Origin: Trichomonas vaginalis G3
Taxonomy: Eukaryota; Parabasalia; Trichomonadida; Trichomonadidae
Direction: 5' to 3'
NCBI RefSeq assembly: GCF_026262505.1
Contig: NC_067206.1
Coordinates: 3,066,879 to 3,130,878 of the forward strand
DNA length: 64,000 bases
Part shown: positions 1 to 9,582 of the stretch, piece after piece
Numbering within the stretch: the first letter of the stretch is position 1
Layout of the letters: each line of letters begins with the position of its first letter
Made by a program: the position numbers and the translations under genes
The notes under the pieces: model-generated
Told to the model about the DNA's origin: nothing
Database searches by the model: none
Seen by the model: only the letters and a program-made list of their open reading frames with translations

Positions 1-429
1 GCCGATTTATGAAAATTTCTCTGATGGGACCGACTCGCTGAAACGTATTAGTGTTAATGGTAACTTGTCTGAATTTTCAAATTTTTTTCGAAATCCAAAA
101 AATCACAAACAAAAGCATCAAAATTAGATTTGCATTTAAGGTTTTCATTTTTTTTTGGAAAATAAAAATATTTTTTCCCCAATAAAGTTTATTTTTACTT
201 TTGAGAGGAATAGAAACGTTATTTTGGAATTTTGAAACGACAGAAATGTTCCATTTTTAATGTAGATTCTAAAATGGGTCAAATTTTTGATTGAACCGTT
301 ATCCATTGAAAAACCTCGATTTTAAAATGTTATTCCAAAATATTCATCTAATGATATAGTATATATTTATTAATTATTACTTTTTATTCAATTTTCACTT
401 TTGGCGGGATTTCATTTTTTTGTTGTTGT
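1..429. other. AT-rich flank upstream of the Mutator-like transposase
   Basis: No open frame of interest is visible. This stretch probably holds the left end of the DNA transposon whose transposase starts at 430, but I could not match it to an inverted copy downstream of the gene, so the terminal repeat is not defined. A TCACTTTTGG word lies about 35 bases before the ATG and resembles trichomonad initiator sequences. Confidence 0.4.
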
Positions 430-1722
430 ATGGGCCATATTGTTCACCCAAAACGGAAAACAAAGGCAATGCATAACATTTTACTCCACGAACGTCGTCG
501 ACTCTCAGCGCGACAGATGCTTGGTGCTTGCATAATGACCGGAATGCCATATACAAAAGGTGCTCGCTTTCTTTCTCTTTGTGGAACTAAGCCCCCTGTG
601 AAGAGTGGTGTCATGAGACAACAGAGATTTTGTGACGATAAGATTAGAAGACTTAAAAGTATTTCCCTAATGCTGTCGAGAAAGTCCTTCAGTGGTTACT
701 TATCCATTGATGCAAGATGGACGCACAGGCGAAACTCGCCAAGTTGTACAGTAACTGCGCTCGATGCTGTCACAAAAAGAGTTCTTGCATGCGTGAACAT
801 CAACCATATTGGTGGAAACAGACAGCATGCTCAGTATTCCGGAGCTTCCAACAATATGGAAAGTGCTGGAACTCGAATCATCTTGAAGCAATTAAAGAAA
901 TACAATATCTTGAAAGATGTTAAAGAGATTATTAAAGACCGAGATAACAAAAGTGTCTCTGTCTTTAAAGAATTTGGCGTCTCTCATCTTGAAAGATTCG
1001 ATCCAGGTCATGTATCAAAAAATATCTCAAAAGATTTTACAAAGTTCTCAGCTTCTCATAAGACAGTTGAAGTTTTCAACGACAAGACTCAGAAGATTGA
1101 AAAAATAGAGAGACCTTTCTGGGGTCTGAATGCAAGCCTAAGTATGTGGCTTTGGTCATGTTTTGCCGAAGAAAATATTGACAAACGTACGAAAATGTGG
1201 GAGAATTGTGTCTACCATTACGTAGGCAATCATTCTTTTTGCGAACCGCACAATTACAAATGCTTTGAATGGCAAAAAGGTGTCAATTCGATCCAACTTC
1301 AATTCATGCTCTATGACTGGGTTCACAAATGGACACCCATAGTTTCCAAAGTTTCTTCCATTGGATCTACCTGCATGAATGAAGCGTTTAACTCCAAAAT
1401 TGCATGCTATTTGGACAAATCAAGAGCCTGGAAGAACATTAACATTAGAGTTAACGTTGCAATCTTAGAATGGAATGATCCAGAGCATTTTCTCGGAGAT
1501 ATACAAAAAGCATTACATCTTCCCCCACTTCCAGAAGATTGTGTCAAATCATTTGAAGAGAATTGTTACTCCAAAATGATATTGAAACAAAAAACTGTTA
1601 CAAAAGGTTCTAAAAAACAGAACAAATACAAAAAATTCATTCAGAGTGTACCAGGAGGAGATTATCAAGTTTTCAAGTCCGAATGGGAATCAGAAGACGA
1701 AGACATTGATGACTTTGATTAA
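430..1722 (+). CDS. Mutator-like (MULE-type) DDE transposase
   Basis: This 430-residue frame is complete and starts at an ATG. It reads like the Mutator-like transposase domain (PF20700-type) found in several eukaryotic DNA transposons. The proposed catalytic acids are the Asp of SIDARW (around residue 95), the Asp pair of IIKDRDNKS (around 168) and the Glu of CMNEAFNSK (around 320). The family's SGASNNMESAG motif lies between the first two, and the GHVSK motif follows the second. The C-terminus is acidic. The protein would cut and join transposon ends in the nucleus. No stop or frameshift is visible, so the copy may be young, but I could not find terminal inverted repeats or a target duplication. 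Its nearest neighbour is a host gene on the opposite strand. I am fairly sure it is a DDE transposase and less sure of the exact superfamily. Confidence 0.72.
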   Translation: MGHIVHPKRKTKAMHNILLHERRRLSARQMLGACIMTGMPYTKGARFLSLCGTKPPVKSGVMRQQRFCDDKIRRLKSISLMLSRKSFSGYLSIDARWTHRRNSPSCTVTALDAVTKRVLACVNINHIGGNRQHAQYSGASNNMESAGTRIILKQLKKYNILKDVKEIIKDRDNKSVSVFKEFGVSHLERFDPGHVSKNISKDFTKFSASHKTVEVFNDKTQKIEKIERPFWGLNASLSMWLWSCFAEENIDKRTKMWENCVYHYVGNHSFCEPHNYKCFEWQKGVNSIQLQFMLYDWVHKWTPIVSKVSSIGSTCMNEAFNSKIACYLDKSRAWKNINIRVNVAILEWNDPEHFLGDIQKALHLPPLPEDCVKSFEENCYSKMILKQKTVTKGSKKQNKYKKFIQSVPGGDYQVFKSEWESEDEDIDDFD

Positions 1723-2218
1723 CGAAAATTACATTTTATTTATTGTTTTTGTTTTTAATTAAATTATTATTATGCTCATTTTCTTATTTTGATTTTTTCT
1801 CATTATGATATAAATAATTTATTAATGCATTTATCCAATAATTATGCTATGATATTTTTATGCCTTATTTCATTTCTCTTATATTTGATAATCTGGTAAA
1901 ATATAGTTCAGACTATAATCATTTTAGATTATTGATATATTTATATAGGTTAGAATAAAATTAGTTTCATTTTCTACTTTTATTTTGAATTAATAATTTA
2001 TAATATCAAATATTATGGCGTAACCTCTCCTTTAAAATATAGATATATATAGGCCTATAGAGTTTATTGGCACTCTCAAAACTCTAGAATTTTGAGTTTA
2101 CTATACCCTTAACCTCATCCTTGGGAAGAGAATTAAATGTTCATAGTCTATTAGGAACATTGCACTGTTACTGATTGAAAAATAAGAGAAAATAATTGAA
2201 TTTTTAATATAGAAATTT
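1723..2218. other. AT-rich intergenic stretch
   Basis: This lies between the transposase stop and the convergent end of the TMEM33-like gene. It probably contains the right end of the DNA transposon. A near-palindrome around 2075-2098 (arms CTCAAAA and TTTTGAG) is the only structure I see. No gene is supported. Confidence 0.4.
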
Positions 2219-2899
2219 TTATTGGTACAATCTATAGGCAAGTACGCCAAAATTCTCAAAGTTACGGATTACTGCGTTCACGATTGAGCTAATGGCCGGG
2301 AATCTCTGACTTAATCCCAAAAGTGTAGTCTTCCATTGTGCCCAATACATTCTATGGATATCGTCCGTTGCGTATCTAAAGAGAACACCAAATACTAAGT
2401 AACCAATCTGTAAAGCCATTGTTATGAGTACATTAGGGTATCTAATTCCCAACATTGTAAATAATTCGAGTCTCACTAATAAGCTTCGTGCCAATGGTGG
2501 ATTTGTAAGAATTTGGTTAAACTTTCTTAAGTACTGAATCAATTTTGGAACCTGATCTTCCTGAACTCCGTTATAAAGCGAAACAACAAAATTGAGAAGT
2601 TGATAAAATGCAGAAAATCCGTATGCAAATATCCAAATTGGTTGTATAATTGTAAATAAGGCAAATACAAGTGTAATTACGAGAATATGGAATGAATCAT
2701 TCTTCCATAAGTATGATTTCAATTGTCTGAGATCTCTTATGTTTCTTGCATTAAGATATATAACTAATGAATACAACAAAATTATACATAAGTATGAAAC
2801 GAAGAATAGATATGGATATCTTCTGCCAAATATCATGGATAGAACAGTTGATGTTAATACAGCTCCATTCAAGAACAACCAAAGGTCTCTAAGGAACAT
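2219..2899 (-). CDS. TMEM33/Pom33-family membrane protein
   Basis: The protein has 226 residues from an ATG. It contains about four hydrophobic segments (roughly residues 8-50, 70-110, 145-175 and a weaker last one). Hydropathy layout and spacing match TMEM33/Pom33 (Kruppel-homologue-2 family). The LKSYLWKNDSFHILV stretch aligns with the family's charged patch before the third helix. The C-terminal segment carries aromatic and basic residues (FRYATDDIHRMYWAQWK) like the RYSSRRNPY part of human TMEM33. The length is close to the family norm of about 250. Family members shape ER tubules and help place nuclear pores. A TCATA word sits directly before the ATG and a TCACTTTTGG word about 25 bases further up. 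The assignment rests on my reading of the alignment, not on a search. Confidence 0.6.
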   Translation of the reverse strand: MFLRDLWLFLNGAVLTSTVLSMIFGRRYPYLFFVSYLCIILLYSLVIYLNARNIRDLRQLKSYLWKNDSFHILVITLVFALFTIIQPIWIFAYGFSAFYQLLNFVVSLYNGVQEDQVPKLIQYLRKFNQILTNPPLARSLLVRLELFTMLGIRYPNVLITMALQIGYLVFGVLFRYATDDIHRMYWAQWKTTLLGLSQRFPAISSIVNAVIRNFENFGVLAYRLYQ

Positions 2900-3018
2900 T
2901 TATGAATTATAAACCAAACCAAAAGTGACAAAATTTTGATCGGGAATGATCGGAAATTATCTGTCAGTTTTTTTGGAGAATCAACTTTTTTTTGTTTTGT
3001 AAAATCGTTATGTAAAGT

Positions 3019-3023
3019 TCATA
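3019..3023 (+). promoter_or_regulatory. Putative initiator (TCATA) of the FOP/LisH gene
   Basis: TCATA fits the trichomonad initiator pattern TCA-pyrimidine-(T/A) and lies about 20 bases before the ATG at 3042, the usual distance in this group. This is pattern evidence only. Confidence 0.4.
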
Positions 3024-3041
3024 TACTTGAAAACAAAAGAA

Positions 3042-3950
3042 ATGTCGAGAGCTCGTGATATCCTTCGCCAAGTATATTTCGAAAAGATTGCGATTCAAAT
3101 GACTCGCAAAGCACCAGAGAGAATTCGTCGTAAACGCCATGTTCCCAAGATTCCGGAAAATGATGCATACGTTGCTGCCTGCAGACATGTCGCAAATTTC
3201 CTTTACAACCACGGTATGGAAATGGCATTATTTACTGCAAGCGTTGAGAGTGGTGGTGCTATTCCAAAGAAGAGTTTGCCTGTCCCAGTTGGAAACATTC
3301 TCGGTTTAAGCGATCAAAAACACTTATACATGCAAGTTTTACGTTCTGTTAGACCACCAAAATCCAATGTAATATCAAGAGATATCAAGAAACCTCATCA
3401 TCGTCATCATCACCATCAACATCATAGCAAGAAGAGTAACTTAACTCCAACAGAAGCTTACATGGTATCCGCAGAAGATATTATTCGCCGTGGTCCAAAT
3501 GAAATTCGTCAGCTTGGAATTGATCCGCTCGATCCAACTGCTGCACAACAATTATACGATGATTTCAAGATGTTCTTAAACTACAAACGAAACAAGAAGG
3601 AAGAAGCTGCAGCACCTCCTCCTCCACCTCAGCCGGTTTATCAGCCAGCTGAACCGTTACCAGTTCCACCTTCCCCACCGTCAGTTCATTCATCACGAAA
3701 GTCATCAACTGTTAAATCAGTATCATCTCGAAAGGCATCTACTGCAAAATCCGTTAGTACAGCTAAATCTTCTTACATTGTTGAAGAAGAGGAGGAAGAG
3801 GTTGTTGAGAAGCCTCAGTCGTCAACTGTCAAAGAATCTGAAGCTGAAGAAGAAGTCGAGGAAGAAGATGAAGAAGAAGATATGGAAGAGGAAGACGAAG
3901 AAGAGGATGAAGAAGAAGACATAGAAGAGGAAGAAGCTGGTGAAGAATAA
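3042..3950 (+). CDS. FOP/FOPNL-like LisH protein with acidic tail
   Basis: I place the start at the ATG at 3042 (302 residues), because the open frame upstream begins only with TTG. Residues about 5-95 resemble the N-terminal dimerisation domain of FOP/CEP20 centrosomal proteins. There is a short helix (ARDILRQVYFEKI), then a LisH-type motif (VANFLYNHGMEMALFTASVE) followed by ESGGAIPKKSLPV, much like the SGQPVVPLDRQFL stretch in FOPNL. A His-rich stretch, a Pro-rich stretch and Ser/Lys-rich repeats follow. The last roughly 60 residues are almost entirely Glu and Asp. FOP-family proteins act at centrosomes and basal bodies, which fits a cell with four to six flagella. The acidic tail is unusual for the family. 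The initiator TCATA lies 20 bases upstream. Confidence 0.55.
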   Translation: MSRARDILRQVYFEKIAIQMTRKAPERIRRKRHVPKIPENDAYVAACRHVANFLYNHGMEMALFTASVESGGAIPKKSLPVPVGNILGLSDQKHLYMQVLRSVRPPKSNVISRDIKKPHHRHHHHQHHSKKSNLTPTEAYMVSAEDIIRRGPNEIRQLGIDPLDPTAAQQLYDDFKMFLNYKRNKKEEAAAPPPPPQPVYQPAEPLPVPPSPPSVHSSRKSSTVKSVSSRKASTAKSVSTAKSSYIVEEEEEEVVEKPQSSTVKESEAEEEVEEEDEEEDMEEEDEEEDEEEDIEEEEAGEE

Positions 3951-4379
3951 ACTATTTATTAATGTGTGCGAAATTAAAATAATTTTTTGTACTCTAATAT
4001 TTATCAACCATAATATAATGGACAAGCTATATCTAGGGATTTTATGATATTACATGTCTTTAAAATTTTCAAAAAAAATCATGACAAATATTTTTCTTGA
4101 TAAAAATTGTCGAAATTGAATTAATTTTCCAAAAATTCGCAAAAATTTGGAAAAATTTTAAAAATCAAACTCGGTGGCTTTAATGAATTTTGGATATAGA
4201 TATTAAAAACAATGAAATCAATAATTTTCTTCAAAATAGCCAAAATAATTTTTTTGAGATAATTTAAAATCAACCATCATTTTTATTGCTTTATACAAAA
4301 TGCGTGTTTTGGCCATTTTTGTATGTTGCGATCGATAATTGAATAGTACATAAAATCGCACCGATAGATATTTTATCTC
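3951..4379. other. AT-rich intergenic stretch
   Basis: Spacer between two genes on the same strand. It contains several A-rich runs and no open frame I can support. Confidence 0.5.
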
Positions 4380-4988
4380 ATGTCATTGAAGAAAGGCGCA
4401 AACCAATCACTAGAGGAACGCATCAAGGCTTTTGCACAGCGCATCAACACACTCGAAAAGAACTCTGGCAGTCTTAGCAATTCCATGGAAAGAAAGAATG
4501 TCAGATCTCAGCTTCTTAATTTGAAGAAACTCGATCAAGATCTCGCAAAAGAATTCAACACATACAATAAACCAGACAAGGAAGCTCTCGAAGCTCATTA
4601 CAAGGAAGTAAAGGACAAATACATGAAACTTAATCAAGAGCTCGAGCAAGAATGCGTCAGATACGAGGAAGAAGAAAAGAAGAAGCAAGCTGAAAGAGAA
4701 GAAAGAGATCGCCAGGACGCAGAAGCAAGACAGAAACAACAACAAATGTCAGAATTAGATCAGGAGACAGCAGAAATCAATTTCGTGGATAACCAAGTTA
4801 AAGATATCCTTGAGGATGAAAAGGCATTGAACGAAGCCACCGAACTTCTTAATACTCGTATTCAAGAACAGCATGAGGTTGTTGTTCGTGTTGATAATAC
4901 AGTTGAAGAAGCTAAGACTGAAATGGAAGAAGGCAACAAAGAGTTGAACGAAGCTCAGAAGTTGCAACCAAAATGCCGTATTTGCTAA
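4380..4988 (+). CDS. Syntaxin-like Q-SNARE without a membrane span, ending in CRIC
   Basis: This is a 202-residue, strongly helical and charged protein. Residues about 8-60 look like an N-terminal syntaxin helix. A long Glu/Lys/Gln coiled coil follows (about 70-125). Residues about 130-195 look like a t-SNARE helix: in IQEQHEVVVRVDNTVEEA the Gln of EQHEVV sits where the zero-layer Gln of Qa-SNAREs falls (compare V.EQGEMID.IE). The protein has no hydrophobic anchor and ends LQPKCRIC. The last four residues fit a loose CaaX box, and both cysteines could carry lipid. Known syntaxins that lack a membrane span (STX11, STX19) end in Cys-rich tails, so lipid anchoring is a reasonable inference. It would act in membrane fusion. 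A soluble coiled-coil protein is the alternative. Confidence 0.6.
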   Translation: MSLKKGANQSLEERIKAFAQRINTLEKNSGSLSNSMERKNVRSQLLNLKKLDQDLAKEFNTYNKPDKEALEAHYKEVKDKYMKLNQELEQECVRYEEEEKKKQAEREERDRQDAEARQKQQQMSELDQETAEINFVDNQVKDILEDEKALNEATELLNTRIQEQHEVVVRVDNTVEEAKTEMEEGNKELNEAQKLQPKCRIC

Positions 4989-5265
4989 GTAGTTTTAACT
5001 ATTTATATCCTTTTCTTCCGACTCAACCTACTTATAAACCAATATTTTACCTTTCATACATAATCTTATTTATACATGCAACTGATATGATCTCATTTTT
5101 ACTTCAAGATTATAGTAGGAAAGAACAAAACATATACTTTTATTCATAATTCATTAAAAACAAACATATTAAAGTAGTATAATTTGATAATAAGAAACTG
5201 AATCAATAGATTTTTCATAGAGAGATAATTTCTTTGAAATCTGTGAAGAAAAGCATTTAGACGGG

Positions 5266-6714
5266 TCATTTTGGTTCAGGGATGTTCCTCTGCTTGAAAA
5301 CTTCTCTGAAATAATCCATTGCTAAGATATCAGTATAATATTTTGCAGCTCCGTAGAGATTTATTAGAGTTTGGTCTGAAATTTCGTATTTTCCAGATTC
5401 AACTATTAATTTGATGATGTCAACATCACCACAAGTTGCAGCTTTTTCGAGTGTTGTTCCATTGATGAATTTAGTATCGAAATTAACATCTCCTCTATCT
5501 AATAATAGTTTAACCATATGTGGCTGTCTAAATATAACTGAAGTAGCAAATTCAATCTTTTCATGTGGAAAAGAGATTAAGTAATTGAAAACGTCAAGGG
5601 ATCCGAATTTTACGGCTTCTTTTATCAATGAATCAATACTATAGTCAGGGATTGTCTGAATAAAATTACCATCTTCGATTTCGAAGCAATATTGAAGACA
5701 TGGTAAGTTATTTACAGTGCAGCAAGTAAGTAATATATCATTATTGATCTGTTGGCCGCAAACATCAACTAACCATTGGAAAATTTCAAATCTATGGTAT
5801 TTCGCCGCAAAACTCAAAGAAGATTCAAAATTACATTCTCTTTGCTGTAAGATACGTAATATCTCCATATTTCCACCTGCAATTGCATACGCGATTAAAT
5901 TTGAATTTCTTTCGAAATCTGCTGATTGCTCAATAAAGAATTTAAACACATTAATACTACCGAAGTAGGCAGACAATTCGAGAGGTGTAAAACGGAATTT
6001 CATGATATCTGAATTACAATAAATTGTATTAGGAAGTAAATCGTTGATTTGAAATGATGGTAAACAAGTACGATTGGTTACGGAATCTAAGTCATCTTTC
6101 ATGATGAAATAAGCTAAAGAATCCTTTTGGAAGGTATTATTTATCATTTCTTGAAGATTTGAGATCTTTTCCTCGTTCATGTAATCAATATATTGCTTGA
6201 ATGGTGACATATAAAGGTTCTTTTCCATTCTCTTTTCAACAAACCATTTAACACTGAAAAACGTCTTTCGATCGAGTTCAAACATAACAGGAGCGAAGTA
6301 GGCAATAAACGAAGCGTATATACCTTTGATATAATCATTATTATCGATTAAATACTTGATTCTTTGATCCAACATTTCGAATGAGAAAATTCCAATTAAG
6401 TAGCATTGATAAAGAAAATTCATTTGAGGAATGTATTCAGATGCAATAAACGATTGAGCAGGCGGAATAAAACAAACGTGTAAAATTGAATTCGGAATGA
6501 TCTGGGATTTATCATTCTTATCATGTATTTCTTTGAGTATTTTAGCGTAAATTTTTGAATAATTAGGTCTAACATTGGAATAGTTTATCAAACTTCGGAT
6601 AAATTGTTTACAACTGCTATCATCTTTGGTATAATCATTATCAATTATATGTTTAACGATCTTATCAAAGTTTGATTCGCTGTAATCAAGCAATAAATTT
6701 TGAAGATCACTCAT
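5266..6714 (-). CDS. Ankyrin-repeat protein of the DUF3447 type
   Basis: The protein has 482 residues from an ATG. The first roughly 200 are helical and resemble the leader of the large trichomonad ankyrin family. From about residue 225 on, ankyrin-like units follow one another: TPLELSAYFGSINVFKFFIE, LIAYAIAGGNMEILRILQ, SLSFAAKYHRFEIFQWLV, AVKFGSLDVFNYLI and LEKAATCGDVDIIKLIVE. The units are divergent, as in DUF3447 repeats. No membrane segment or enzyme motif is visible. Such proteins are very numerous in T. vaginalis and their partners are mostly unknown. A TCATTTTTA word lies about 25 bases before the start on the coding strand. Confidence 0.75.
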   Translation of the reverse strand: MSDLQNLLLDYSESNFDKIVKHIIDNDYTKDDSSCKQFIRSLINYSNVRPNYSKIYAKILKEIHDKNDKSQIIPNSILHVCFIPPAQSFIASEYIPQMNFLYQCYLIGIFSFEMLDQRIKYLIDNNDYIKGIYASFIAYFAPVMFELDRKTFFSVKWFVEKRMEKNLYMSPFKQYIDYMNEEKISNLQEMINNTFQKDSLAYFIMKDDLDSVTNRTCLPSFQINDLLPNTIYCNSDIMKFRFTPLELSAYFGSINVFKFFIEQSADFERNSNLIAYAIAGGNMEILRILQQRECNFESSLSFAAKYHRFEIFQWLVDVCGQQINNDILLTCCTVNNLPCLQYCFEIEDGNFIQTIPDYSIDSLIKEAVKFGSLDVFNYLISFPHEKIEFATSVIFRQPHMVKLLLDRGDVNFDTKFINGTTLEKAATCGDVDIIKLIVESGKYEISDQTLINLYGAAKYYTDILAMDYFREVFKQRNIPEPK

Positions 6715-7413
6715 AGGTGGAACACCTCAATAAAAATGAACTTGTTATCATAAGTTTAATATTATGCATTAGCAATTAATGAATGTATCATACCATTTGC
6801 CTCTCAGTTTCATAATCATTACTTATGAAATCGCTTAATTACAGATTTGGAGTTAGATATAACGAATATAACGCTCATATATATCTTGCTATGCTGATAT
6901 TCTACATAGATGTCCAATAAAGATAGTGAAATATACAAAATTTATTAATACGAGGCTTTGAAGTAAAAATACATAGATATATAATAAGAAGATCCATGTA
7001 TTCATCAACATCAGATTGAACATGGATTTTAGTTGAACAATCAAATTTGGAGATTTAAAAATCAGTTTAACGGCAAACTATTCATACGGTGAATTACCAG
7101 ACAAGGCAATAATAAAACTATAGTTTAAGAAATGTATCTGATTATGATATTCAACCAGAATTCGGTTGATACGATTCCCAAAAGTGACAAAATTTGCCAA
7201 ATCAATTGGCTTTGGCTAATTTTATTGAAATATTAAATTTTTATATGAGTATAAGAACTTCTCCTTTTCTTCTCAAAATCCAATTTTTTTTCAGTTTAAA
7301 TAATTGAGAGATGTAAATACGAATCGTTGCGTGTATAGATATTACATGATATTTGCTATTTTTTGAATAATGTTCAAATTCAGAGAATTTTGTTTCAGAG
7401 ATTTGATTTGTAA
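6715..7413. other. AT-rich divergent intergenic region
   Basis: This separates the divergent ankyrin and talin-like genes. No gene is supported. At 7178-7195 it holds the 18-mer CCAAAAGTGACAAAATTT, which also occurs at 2919-2936 upstream of the TMEM33-like gene. Its reverse strand reads TCACTTTTGG, an initiator-like word. Confidence 0.45.
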
Positions 7414-9582
7414 ATGAATAATGTTACCCTGTACACAATAACATCTACAACCCAAGGAAATGTACAGAGTTTTTCATATCCTATTGATTCTCCAAGTGGA
7501 GAACTTGTTAAAATGGCGTTTTCAAATCTCCAAGTTTTCGATACACAAAACTACGTAGTTTATTATCGAAACACACAAGGGGTTAGCGTTATTATCGAGA
7601 AAGATATCACATTACGTTCTCTTAACGCTAAGAATGGAGATTTTTTACAAATATTCCCAAATACCAATCAAACGCAAATAGAATATAGGTATGCCCAACC
7701 TCAACAAATACAGCCTGCTTTACAATCCCTTCCTCTAAATTCCATGTATCTCCCGAATGATATGAATCAAAACAATTTTCAATCAGGATTATTATCAACA
7801 AACAACAATACTCAATTTCCTTCTATGAATGATACATATTCGAATCCAGCTTCACCATTTTCATCAGGAAATTTAACTAATAACATGAATTTTGCCTCAG
7901 GAACATTATCTTTATCATCAGGAGCAGCACTAAATACAAGTACACCAAGTTTTGGAATGACTCCAGAAAATTCATCTCCAAGTCCAGATAACGGATTAAG
8001 TTTATTCGCAACTCCGCCACCTGAACAGCCGATGGGATTTTTTACTGCCCAGATGAACCAACAACAAGCCCAAGGAGGACTTTTTCAAAATGCTCCTCCT
8101 CAACCAGCAGGACTTGGATTATTTGCACAACCTGAAGGAATGGGATTATTCGCGAGTCAGAATACTGCTCAAGTTGGACTGTTCAGTACACAGAACCAAG
8201 GACTAGGTCTTTTCGCTCAAAATAATACTGGTCCAATGCCATTAGGTCTTTATTCACAAACAAACAGCGCTCCGTTACAAATAGGCATTAATGCACAGAA
8301 TTATGACCAACAAACGCAAGAAGGAGTTAATTACGGCCAAACAATTTCTCATCAATACGATCCATTTAGCGGCGCATTCGATTCAACTAACGAACCACCA
8401 CAATTTCAAACAGGTATATCATTCAACTACAATACAGGCTTCAATACTATAAATGGCGAGCAAGATCAAAATATTGGACTTGATCAAGACCCTGCGTTAT
8501 TCAATTCGTCAGTTGCTTTACGAGCAAACAACCAAGACCAGAATATCCACGATGGAACAGGTACAACAGACTTTATGCTGGATAATGGAATTGTTATTGA
8601 TGCCGATATCAATGATGACTTCGCCAATATCGATTTCGGAGCTGTTAAGAAGACAGGAAACGAGCTTTACGAGATGTGGGCCAATGAAGGTCTCGCTCCT
8701 TACGAAGTTAAGGTTGTTTTCGGATTTTTGGAGTCAGACCCTGAACCGAAAACGATCAAACTCTTCCAAATGTTTGAATACAAAGATGTCCGTAACATTC
8801 TTATTGAAAATTTCAAATTAGATAATGAACCAAGGTATTCATTCATGTTTACAGCACCAGGAGCTACAAAGTTTTGGTTGAAAGAAGGTTCTTCACTCGA
8901 AAAGTACCAATTCGTTGAAGGAACTGCTTTATATATTTTCAAAAGAGATTTAAAGGTCATGGTATCGACATCACACTATCAGCCGCGCATGGTAAACATC
9001 GATGCTGAAAATACAGTTGAAAATGTCGTTGAAGATCTCGCTAAAAAACTCGGAATTGAAAATCCTCTTGGATATTCCCTTTATGCAACAGAAGATGAAA
9101 CAGAATTACCATTAAATCCACATTTACCTATCCCTGAACAAACAAAACACTTCAATCAGCTCACATTACGAAGAGAATTCTTTTGTTTGTCAAGAATTGA
9201 CATTTCAACACTCGAAACAGCCATGCAAACATACAAAGATTCCAAAACAAGGTTCTTCGGTGATAATTTGTATGTTTTGGAAGAAATTGCCCTTGAATTT
9301 GCCGCATTACAGTTTTTCATTGAAGCTGATGCCAATGCTTTAAGAAATCCAACATTTCCAGATAATATCCATTTCCTTTTCCCAGAGTGTAATGAGTATT
9401 CCCATACATTAGGACCAGAATTATTGAAATACGTCACTGAATATCCTGAAATAAGCAAGTTCAATGCGATCAGGAAGTGGTTGAAGTTCATTAGAAGGTA
9501 TCCCGGCTTCGGAACATTGAGTTATGACTGCACAGTCAACGTAATTAACGAAAAGGCACACATTCGATGTTTGTGGCCGTAG
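7414..9582 (+). CDS. Talin-like protein, N-terminal part: ubiquitin-like domain, GLF-repeat linker, first FERM
   Basis: This is the first of three consecutive frames that I read as one gene (7414-25468). It starts at an ATG and has 722 residues. Residues 1-85 look like a ubiquitin-like F0 domain. Residues about 90-390 are rich in Gln, Asn, Pro and Gly, with about eight GLFA/GLFS/GLYS repeats. A FERM module starts near residue 430: an F0/F1-type fold, then F1 (about 512-585, closing with LPLNPHLPIPEQ), an all-helical F2 (about 595-690), and the start of F3 at YPGFGTLSYDC. F3 is cut off here and continues in the next frame from about 9570. FERM heads of talins bind membrane lipid and integrin-like tails. 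I infer the protein links membrane to actin during the amoeboid, adherent stage. The frame change is a -1 step at TGTTTG. Confidence 0.72.
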   Translation: MNNVTLYTITSTTQGNVQSFSYPIDSPSGELVKMAFSNLQVFDTQNYVVYYRNTQGVSVIIEKDITLRSLNAKNGDFLQIFPNTNQTQIEYRYAQPQQIQPALQSLPLNSMYLPNDMNQNNFQSGLLSTNNNTQFPSMNDTYSNPASPFSSGNLTNNMNFASGTLSLSSGAALNTSTPSFGMTPENSSPSPDNGLSLFATPPPEQPMGFFTAQMNQQQAQGGLFQNAPPQPAGLGLFAQPEGMGLFASQNTAQVGLFSTQNQGLGLFAQNNTGPMPLGLYSQTNSAPLQIGINAQNYDQQTQEGVNYGQTISHQYDPFSGAFDSTNEPPQFQTGISFNYNTGFNTINGEQDQNIGLDQDPALFNSSVALRANNQDQNIHDGTGTTDFMLDNGIVIDADINDDFANIDFGAVKKTGNELYEMWANEGLAPYEVKVVFGFLESDPEPKTIKLFQMFEYKDVRNILIENFKLDNEPRYSFMFTAPGATKFWLKEGSSLEKYQFVEGTALYIFKRDLKVMVSTSHYQPRMVNIDAENTVENVVEDLAKKLGIENPLGYSLYATEDETELPLNPHLPIPEQTKHFNQLTLRREFFCLSRIDISTLETAMQTYKDSKTRFFGDNLYVLEEIALEFAALQFFIEADANALRNPTFPDNIHFLFPECNEYSHTLGPELLKYVTEYPEISKFNAIRKWLKFIRRYPGFGTLSYDCTVNVINEKAHIRCLWP

